DNA from: Spirochaetaceae bacterium
Lineage (GTDB): Bacteria; Spirochaetota; Spirochaetia; SZUA-6; Bin103
DNA length: 13,112 bases
Direction: 5' to 3'
Assembly (NCBI GenBank): GCA_028818385.1
Contig: JAPPNY010000184.1
Span: forward strand, 2,171 to 15,282
In this document: in pieces, positions 7,394 through 13,112 of the stretch
How the letters are laid out: every line of letters begins with the position of its first letter
Position numbering within the stretch: the stretch's first letter is position 1
Position numbers and translations under genes: made by a program
The notes under the pieces: model-generated
Told to the model about the DNA's origin: nothing
Databases searched by the model: none
Seen by the model: only the letters and a program-made list of their open reading frames with translations

Positions 7394-8530
7394 TTACGGG
7401 AACGCCATCTCGACGGTCGTGCCCTGTCCAGGGCGGGAGCGCATCGTCACCCGGATCCCATGGGCGGCGGCGACCTTCCGCACGAAGCCGAGTCCAACGC
7501 CCATGCCGCCCTCCTTGGTGGTGTAGTAGTCGTCGAAGGCGCGATCCTGCTGCTCCTGCGTCATCCCATCGCCCTGGTCCCGTACGGTGATCCCTGCCGG
7601 CCGCTCGCTCACCGAGATGGTGACCGAACCGTAGTCGCTGCCCGCCGTGGCGTCGATGGCGTTCTGCACGAGGTTGGTCAGCGCTTGGTCCAGCAGGGTG
7701 CGATCGGCCTGCACCAGTACCGGAACGTCTGGCACGGCTATCCCTATCCCCGGGTACCCGCCCGCGATCTGCCGCGCCAGCAGTGCGATGTCGAGCTCGG
7801 CCGGTTCCGGATCGGGAAAGCGATAGAGCGTGACGAATCGGTCGAGGATCGCCTCCATCCGGGTTGCTTCCTCAAGGAGCATGGCGGCGATCGACCGGGT
7901 GTCGGGGTCCGGCCCCGCCTCGGCAAGCTGGTTGGCTCCGAGCCGGACCGGGGTCAGCGAGTTGCGGAATTGGTGCGTGAGGTAGCGGCCGATATTGGCG
8001 CGCTCCATCTCCATGATCCGTTCCCGGTAGTCGTGCAGCGCGGAGACGAGGCGGTTGAAGGCACGCTGCAGGGCGCGGATCTCCCGCGGACCGCGTGCCG
8101 GCACGTCGATCGGTGAGGGGTCGTCGGTCAGCCGCTGCATCTGCTCGGCCAGCGTGGCAAGGGGAGTGATCACCCATCGGAACGCCGCGAGCCACAGGAG
8201 GATACCCGCAAGGGTCCCGAACAGCGCCGCGGCGAGCACGGTCAACAGGACGATGCGGCTCACCGCGGCTTGCACGGCTTCCGCTCCGGCGAGCAGCCCG
8301 CCGGCCGCATCGAGTTGCTGCGACGCCTCCTCCAGGAGAGCCCGAGCGGCCTCTGTCGACTCGGCGACATACGCGTTGCGCACCGCACCGCGCGCCTCCT
8401 GCAGGTGCGCCGCGGCCCGCACCGCATCCTCCGGGTCGGTGAGCCGCGCGATCGATCCGATCGCTGCTAGGGTGACGGCGGCGACGGCTGCCAGGGTCAG
8501 GGCGATCAGTGCAAGCGCATAGCCTCTCAT
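7394..8530 (-). CDS. membrane sensor histidine kinase, NtrY-like context
   Basis: A 378-residue protein with two membrane segments (about 4-26 and 92-115) enclosing a ~65-residue helical periplasmic sensor. A HAMP-like linker (about 117-168), a dimerisation/phosphoacceptor helix and a catalytic ATPase domain follow. The phosphorylated residue should be His186 in THQFRNSLTPVRLG. N-box Asn290 (NLVQNAIDA), G1 box DQGDGM (318-323), the F-region DDYYTTK and G2 box GMGVGLG are all intact. The residue after the histidine is Gln instead of the usual Glu or Asp. Its ATG overlaps the stop of the upstream DUF4390-like gene, preceded by GAGGAG. The response regulator gene follows after 11 nt and is its probable target. 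The signal sensed is unknown. Confidence 0.95.
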   Translation of the reverse strand: MRGYALALIALTLAAVAAVTLAAIGSIARLTDPEDAVRAAAHLQEARGAVRNAYVAESTEAARALLEEASQQLDAAGGLLAGAEAVQAAVSRIVLLTVLAAALFGTLAGILLWLAAFRWVITPLATLAEQMQRLTDDPSPIDVPARGPREIRALQRAFNRLVSALHDYRERIMEMERANIGRYLTHQFRNSLTPVRLGANQLAEAGPDPDTRSIAAMLLEEATRMEAILDRFVTLYRFPDPEPAELDIALLARQIAGGYPGIGIAVPDVPVLVQADRTLLDQALTNLVQNAIDATAGSDYGSVTISVSERPAGITVRDQGDGMTQEQQDRAFDDYYTTKEGGMGVGLGFVRKVAAAHGIRVTMRSRPGQGTTVEMAFP

Positions 8531-9084
8531 GACTCCTCAGGGATCAGCATCGACGTGCTCGGCACGACCCCCGACCACAATGCACCGGGGGTGTCGCCGG
8601 CGTGAACGTCGGGGAGCGTGGCGCGCGCCTTGATGACCGCCAGTCCCGAGCCGACCGGCCCGAGCGTCACGGTCGCAGCGCCGAGCAGTGCCGCCGCCTC
8701 CTCCAGGGAATCGGTCCAGGACACCTCCTCTCCGCGGTGCACCTCGTAGCGGCCGGTCAGGCTGTGGTACAGGACCTGGTTGCGGCTGACAAGCCGGAGC
8801 TTCCTCCCGGAGCGCGGAAAGTAGCGGAGCTCGAATTCGATCGCCACCCGCGTCGAGCTCTGTATCAGACCGACCACCTGATCGGTGAGATGCCCGTGCA
8901 GATGCACCGTGATGGTGATACCGGAGGCGTCCGTGCGCACCTCCGGCGGATCCAGTCCGACCTCGACGACGCCGATCAGGCCCAGCGTGACCGCCGTGGT
9001 GCGGAGCAGTCCGTCGAGCAGCGATCCCAGGTCCAGGCCACTACTCCCAGCGGAACAGCGCCGCCGAGGCCACGGTGCCGGCAA
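8527..9084 (-). CDS. DUF4390-like envelope protein, start uncertain
   Basis: The recognisable part runs from about VGLDPPEVRTDASGITITVHLHG to the stop. It contains VAIEFELRYFPRSGRKLRLVSRNQVLYHSLTGRYEV, which resembles DUF4390, a family of exported proteins commonly found beside NtrY/NtrX-type kinase and regulator genes. The same order is seen here, with an ATGA overlap into the kinase gene. A short hydrophobic stretch (TTAVTLGLIGVVEV) could be a poor signal or anchor. No in-frame ATG, GTG or TTG lies between the permease stop (9041) and the domain. I used TTG at 9084, inside the permease gene (44-nt overlap). Alternatives are ATG at 9165 (125-nt overlap), GTG at 8940 (loses the N-terminus) or a CTG. 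The family assignment is by eye. Confidence 0.72.
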   Translation of the reverse strand: MPAPWPRRRCSAGSSGLDLGSLLDGLLRTTAVTLGLIGVVEVGLDPPEVRTDASGITITVHLHGHLTDQVVGLIQSSTRVAIEFELRYFPRSGRKLRLVSRNQVLYHSLTGRYEVHRGEEVSWTDSLEEAAALLGAATVTLGPVGSGLAVIKARATLPDVHAGDTPGALWSGVVPSTSMLIPEES

Positions 9085-9802
9085 CCAGCATGCCCAGCAG
9101 AACCAGGCCCGACAGCCAATTCCAGCCGACGCCGAACCACAGGTCCTGCAGCAGGTGCACGACATGGGTCAGGGGCAGCCAGCGGGCGAGGTCCTGGACA
9201 TTGCCGGGCATGACCTGAAGCGGCATGGCGGCGCCGGAGAGAAACATCAACGGAAAGTAGAGCGCCATCCCGACCGCCTGAGCCACGCGTTCGCTGCGTA
9301 CCAGGCTGGCAAGGACGTAGCCGACCGCCACGAACGCCAGCGTGCTCAGCGTGAACCCGCCGAGCACGGCAGCCCAGTTCCCTCCGAAGCGCAGGCCGAA
9401 CACCAGTTTGGCCACGATGATCACCAGCCCCATTCCCAGCAGGGCGCTGCCGAAGTGGACGCTCACGTCGGCGGCGAAATAGACCAGCGGCCGCAAGGGC
9501 GTGACCTGATACCGCCTCAGCAGCTTCTGCTTCCGGTCCGCCGCCGTCGTGATCGGGAGACCGATGAGGGCGACCGTGCCGATCACGATCGCGGCCAGCG
9601 CCGGCACGTAGCTGTCGATGTATCCGAATCCCGGAGGCGTGAACGGACCGCCCGGTTCGTTCCCCCAGATGAAGCCGAACAGCAGCACCAGCAACACCGG
9701 GAACGCCACGGTGAAGAACAGCGCCATCGGTTCGCGAAGAAAGCGCTTGAACTGGACCGAGGCGAGACGGCGGTAGGAGCGCAATTGCGTGGTCAGGGCC
9801 AT
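9041..9802 (-). CDS. ABC-2 type transporter permease
   Basis: A 253-residue inner-membrane protein with about six membrane segments (near 27-47, 65-86, 115-137, 144-168, 174-193 and 231-250), the usual ABC-2/DrrB layout. The cytoplasmic loop RKQKLLRRYQVTPLRPLVYF between the second and third segments and the C-terminal PLTHVVHLLQDLWFG are typical of the family. It pairs with the ATPase encoded 18 nt upstream to form an exporter of lipid, drug or polysaccharide-like substrate; the substrate is not predictable. An AGGA sequence precedes the ATG. Its 3' end overlaps the likely start of the DUF4390-like gene. Confidence 0.94.
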   Translation of the reverse strand: MALTTQLRSYRRLASVQFKRFLREPMALFFTVAFPVLLVLLFGFIWGNEPGGPFTPPGFGYIDSYVPALAAIVIGTVALIGLPITTAADRKQKLLRRYQVTPLRPLVYFAADVSVHFGSALLGMGLVIIVAKLVFGLRFGGNWAAVLGGFTLSTLAFVAVGYVLASLVRSERVAQAVGMALYFPLMFLSGAAMPLQVMPGNVQDLARWLPLTHVVHLLQDLWFGVGWNWLSGLVLLGMLVAGTVASAALFRWE

Positions 9803-9820
9803 CGGTTCAGTCCTGGCGGA

Positions 9821-10789
<969 letters not shown>

Positions 10790-10796
10790 GGGGCGC

Positions 10797-11657
10797 TCAG
10801 TAGTGGAATTGCGGGCCGACCGCAAACCAGAAGTTGTGCGCCTGCATGGCGTCAGGGGGAGCGGGGGTGCGCTTGTGCACGCCGGTGGCGGGCGCCCACT
10901 CGCCGAGGGCGTAGTGGCCGTTCACGCCTGCCTCAATCCCCAGCTTGAACACGTTGAGCTGGCCGTCCAGGCGGATCTGCAGGCCGGCGTACACGCCGCC
11001 GATCAGGCTGGCGCGGCTCCAGGCGTTGCTGCCGGAGGTGATGCCCAGGGTCTCCGTGAGCACCTGGCGACGGTCCATGCCGTACCGGACCGACTCGAAG
11101 GCCATGCCGGTCTTGATCCCGGCCTGAAGATACACGAGGTCCGGAGCGACAGGCCACTTGTACTGGACGATACCGACGAAGTAGCCCTGTCCGTAGCCGG
11201 CATAGCTGTAGTAGTCGTCGTACCCGTCGCCGTCCTCGTCGACCGTGTCGCGCGGTCCGAGCGGGTCGTCGCCATGCTTCGCGAAGCCTAGCACGTCCTG
11301 TCCGAACCCTCCGTACTCCGCCCCGATCTGCAGGCTCCCGTCCACGCTCCAGCGCCAGGTGCCGGCGCCGCCGTCCTTGATCGGAACGAAGAGCTCGCTC
11401 ATCGCGCCGTACGAGCCCAGCGTCGTGAAGTAGGCGTTGAGATCGGCGATGCCGGGCACGTAGCGCAGCGGCATGAAGGGACCGCCGCCGAACCCGGCAT
11501 CCGGAGCTCCAGCAGAGGTGACCGGTCTGTCCCGATCCAGCTTCTGGTTGATCTCCTCGAGCACCGCCAGGATGTCGACGGTCGAGACTTCATCGTCGGC
11601 GACGGCGCTGGTGGCGAGCACGGCGCCGATCGCCGCGATGAGCAATGTGGTGCGCAT
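10797..11657 (-). CDS. exported protein of unknown function, possibly outer-membrane
   Basis: A 286-residue protein with a clear signal peptide (MRTTLLIAAIGAVLATSAVA, cleavage predicted after residue 20). A short helical segment (VDILAVLEEINQKLDRD) follows, then a long part rich in Gly, Tyr and alternating hydrophobic residues that ends in FHY. The pattern suggests beta strands, and the aromatic end fits outer-membrane barrels, but this is not proven. An acidic stretch DEDGDGYDD at 140-148 resembles a calcium-binding loop. I chose ATG at 11657 for its GGAGG 5 nt upstream and the signal peptide; longer in-frame starts would bury the signal. It is the first gene after the sigma-54 promoter and ends 7 nt before the ATPase gene. 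I do not recognise the family. Confidence 0.8.
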   Translation of the reverse strand: MRTTLLIAAIGAVLATSAVADDEVSTVDILAVLEEINQKLDRDRPVTSAGAPDAGFGGGPFMPLRYVPGIADLNAYFTTLGSYGAMSELFVPIKDGGAGTWRWSVDGSLQIGAEYGGFGQDVLGFAKHGDDPLGPRDTVDEDGDGYDDYYSYAGYGQGYFVGIVQYKWPVAPDLVYLQAGIKTGMAFESVRYGMDRRQVLTETLGITSGSNAWSRASLIGGVYAGLQIRLDGQLNVFKLGIEAGVNGHYALGEWAPATGVHKRTPAPPDAMQAHNFWFAVGPQFHY

Positions 11658-11681
11658 GGAAACCTCCGTAGTGAAACAGGA

Positions 11682-11697
11682 AGCGAGAACCATGCCA
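11682..11697 (-). promoter_or_regulatory. candidate sigma-54 (-24/-12) promoter of the seven-gene operon
   Basis: The minus strand reads TGGCATGGTTCTCGCT. Against the consensus TGGCAYRN4TTGCW, 11 of 12 specified positions match; only the second T of TTGC is a C. The GG and GC doublets have the obligatory 10-nt spacing. Transcription would begin near 11671, leaving a ~14-nt leader that contains the GGAGG of the first gene. The operon itself encodes a sigma-54 activator, which supports the call. Confidence 0.65.
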
Positions 11698-11768
11698 CAC
11701 GGCAGGGAGCGCGATACGGCACGCTCCGCCACCGTTCACCCGACAGGTGGTATCCCGATCGATCCGTC

Positions 11769-11788
11769 GCGTATCAGCGATGATACGC
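11769..11788. promoter_or_regulatory. perfect inverted repeat, candidate upstream activator site
   Basis: GCGTATCA-GCGA-TGATACGC has 8-bp perfect arms and a 4-base centre. Its centre is about 107 bp upstream of the start predicted from the sigma-54 promoter, a usual enhancer distance for NtrC-type activators. The four-base centre could also form an RNA hairpin, but no U-tract follows on either strand, so a terminator is unlikely. Another GTATC motif near 11748 and a GATAC near 11712 may be weaker half-sites. Confidence 0.5.
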
Positions 11789-11930
11789 AGGGACTGCAGA
11801 GGATGGGCACACGGAATCTGACGAAACAGGCCGTGCCCGCTTTATCATCGGCTGACGGACGATGGACGGAGAGCGATGGGTGAGCCGACACCAAGCGGAT
11901 CCGCCGCAAGCTGGTCAGCGCGATCATCGA

Positions 11931-12567
11931 ATGCGGGCGGCTCGCGTGACGGATGCCGGGATCCTCACCATCGGCCACTCCAATCACACGCCGGAGCGAT
12001 TTCTGGGGCTGTTGGCCAGACATCGGGTCACCGCCGTGGCCGACGTGCGGTCCGCGCCGTATAGCCGCTTCCGACCGCATTTCAACCGAAAGGCGCTGCA
12101 AGCGTCGCTCGATGCGCGCGGCATTCGTTATGCGTTCTTCGGACGTGAACTCGGCGGCCGCCCGGACGATCCCGCCTGTTACGAGAGAGGGCGTGTCGAC
12201 TATGAACGGGTCGCCGCGACGCGTGGTTTTCGTGACGGCATCGCCCGCGTTCGATGCTTCCTCCAGATACCGCATCGCGCTCATGTGCGCGGAGAAGGAA
12301 CCGCTGGACTGCCATCGGACGCTTCTGGTGGCGCGGGCGCTCGACGCTGCGGGCGCCGCGGTCGAGCACATCCTCGCCGATGGAGCGCTGGAGCCCCACG
12401 GCAGCACGATGGACCGCCTGCTGGCGGCATTCGACTTGAACCCGGACTGCGATCTGTTTCGGAGGCGCGAGGACTTGGTCGCGGACGCGATCGCGCTGCA
12501 GGAGCGGCGCGTGGCCTACGTCAGGCGTGGGGCGTCTACTACAGCAGCGGGCGGACGATCGCGCTGA
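11931..12567 (+). pseudogene. DUF488-family protein gene with +1 frameshift
   Basis: The N-terminal half is in one frame: ILTIGHSNHTPERFLGLL, then the conserved VADVRSAPYSR and HFNRKALQASL, to GFRDGIARV near 12251. The C-terminal half is in the next frame from about 12259, with the family hallmark ALMCAEKEPLDCHR, then HILADG, to a TGA at 12567. Together they give a normal-length DUF488 protein of about 190-200 residues if one base is removed between 12249 and 12264. Either the gene is broken or the sequence has a one-base error. Both frames stay open across the join, so no stop codon forces truncation immediately. DUF488 proteins have no firmly known function; the Cys-His-Arg motif suggests an enzyme. 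ATG at 11931 and GTG at 11946 are both possible starts without strong Shine-Dalgarno. Confidence 0.8.
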
Positions 12568-12801
12568 CGTCCTCCCAGCACGGCCTGTGGAGTCGTGCCG
12601 GGATGTGGCGCTATCCGATCTACGGGAACCGCTTGGGCGGTTGGAACTCACCGGCAGCACTCCGAAGAGACCTTCCGCTTCCGTAACCGGTAGTCGTCGA
12701 CGCTCCGGCGCTGAAGCGCCGCTGACGCCGAGGCCATTGTCAGTGGTAGCGGGCACCTCTCCAACACGGTTGCCGCAGGTGCTCTGGATCGGGAGCGAAT
12801 C
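12568..12801. other. intergenic stretch with coding-like remnant and a hairpin
   Basis: No complete gene is seen. From about 12531 to the TAA ending at 12686, one plus frame (GVYYSSGRTIALTSSQHG...) has strongly GC-rich third positions, like the real genes nearby. It has no start of its own and no recognised family, so it may be the tail of a decayed gene. A perfect short dyad, CGGCGCT-GA-AGCGCCG, lies at 12706-12721. Confidence 0.4.
12706..12721. repeat. short perfect inverted repeat
   Basis: Two 7-bp arms, CGGCGCT and AGCGCCG, are separated by GA. There is no T-run after it, so it is not a standard terminator. It lies between the DUF488 gene and the Rpn-like gene and could mark an element boundary or a transcript end. 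Confidence 0.45.
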
Positions 12802-13112
12802 ATGGATGACCCGGCATACAAGCGACTGCTCACCCACCAACGCATCGCCAGTGACCTGCTCATCGGTTTCATCGCCCCGCTGCGCCCCGCCGGCTGGGCC
12901 GATGCGCTCGACTTCGCCACCCTCCGCGACCGCGCCACCGAGAACGTCACCGACGCCCTGCGTCGGCGCCTCGGTGACGTGGTCTGGTCGATCGACCGCA
13001 GCGACGGCCGCGGCGGGGTACAGACGCTGCACGAGGTGATCGAGCATCAATCGAGCTTGGACTACTCGATGCCGCTGCGGTTCCTGAACTACACGAGCCT
13101 GCTCTACCAGCG
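12802..13112 (+). CDS. Rpn/YhgA-like PD-(D/E)XK nuclease, 3' end cut by window edge
   Basis: Only the first ~103 residues are present; the frame is open to the window edge. They match the Rpn (recombination-promoting nuclease, YhgA-like, once called putative transposase) family: DPAYKRLLTHQRIASDLL at the start, GDVVWSI with catalytic-type Asp59, and VIEHQSSLDYSMPLRFLNY with the E-x-Q pair at Glu81 and Gln83 and the MPxRxLxY signature. Members are Mg- or Ca-dependent DNA endonucleases that can promote RecA-independent recombination and often vary between strains. ATG at 12802 is preceded by GGGAG with about 6 nt spacing. It has no operon partner in the window. Confidence 0.88.
   Translation, partial: MDDPAYKRLLTHQRIASDLLIGFIAPLRPAGWADALDFATLRDRATENVTDALRRRLGDVVWSIDRSDGRGGVQTLHEVIEHQSSLDYSMPLRFLNYTSLLYQ

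Larger units (their letters stand above)
11658..11930. other. intergenic region between divergent operon and DUF488 gene
   Basis: About 270 bp without a gene I can support. It holds the sigma-54 promoter and palindrome listed separately. A further imperfect dyad, GGAGCG...CGCTCC, lies around 11707-11728. No clear promoter for the plus-strand DUF488 gene was found; TTATCAT near 11841 is a weak -10 candidate without a matching -35. Confidence 0.5.

Noticed and set aside
6051..7526. Plus-strand frame of 491 codons opposite the sigma-54 regulator
   Set aside because: Antisense to a gene with complete receiver, AAA+ and Fis domains; the product has no motif.
11876..11948. Possible ~24-codon leader peptide ahead of the DUF488 gene (ATG 11876 after GGAG, or the frame reading TKRIRRKLVSAIIECGRLA)
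   Set aside because: The ATG and the plausible peptide are in different frames, so it needs an assumed base change.
12706..12721. Hairpin as a rho-independent terminator
   Set aside because: The loop is only two bases and no T-run follows on either strand.
12082..13050. Minus-strand frame of 322 codons opposite the DUF488 and Rpn-like genes
   Set aside because: The plus strand shows family motifs in both places; the antisense product has none.

Overview
The window is GC-rich, gene-dense bacterial DNA with mostly overlapping or tightly packed genes. It encodes a Gram-negative-looking complement: an exported protein with an outer-membrane-like terminal aromatic, a DUF4390-like envelope protein, and a sigma-54 activator with its kinase. 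The exact lineage cannot be fixed from the sequence. The gene set would fit a GC-rich spirochaete or proteobacterium, and I give that only as a weak inference.

Left part (1-2578, minus strand): a MerR-family regulator is translationally coupled (ATGA overlap) to a large VIT + von Willebrand A protein that runs off the left edge. A short AT-rich divergent promoter region (2579-2716) separates it from a plus-strand toxin-antitoxin pair: a ribbon-helix-helix antitoxin (2717-2932) and a RelE-type toxin (2939-3199). Next comes a stand-alone cytoplasmic protein with seven beta-propeller-like repeats (3255-4400), of unknown function. Its end overlaps the end of the convergent SulP gene.

Centre (4390-11657, minus strand): seven genes lie head to tail with overlaps or gaps of at most 18 nt. 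In transcription order they are an exported protein of unknown function, an ABC-2 ATPase, an ABC-2 permease, a DUF4390-like envelope protein, a membrane histidine kinase, an NtrC/NtrX-type sigma-54 response regulator, and a SulP anion transporter with a STAS domain. Just upstream of the first gene is a near-consensus sigma-54 promoter (11682-11697). About 107 bp upstream of its predicted start is a perfect 8+8 bp inverted repeat (11769-11788), placed where an enhancer-binding activator would sit. The simplest reading is a self-activated envelope/transport regulon: the kinase senses a signal, the regulator activates the sigma-54 promoter, and the operon makes more of itself, an ABC exporter and an anion transporter.

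Right part (11931-13112, plus strand): a DUF488 gene is split by a +1 frameshift. It is followed by a short stretch with coding-like base use but no recognised gene, then the start of an Rpn/YhgA-like PD-(D/E)XK nuclease that runs off the right edge.

Most notable points: the sigma-54 promoter plus enhancer-like palindrome heading the seven-gene operon; a 27-bp in-frame tandem repeat inside the ABC ATPase; the missing canonical start of the DUF4390 gene; the Gln at H+1 in the kinase H-box; the possibly leaderless MerR transcript; and the frameshifted DUF488 gene.
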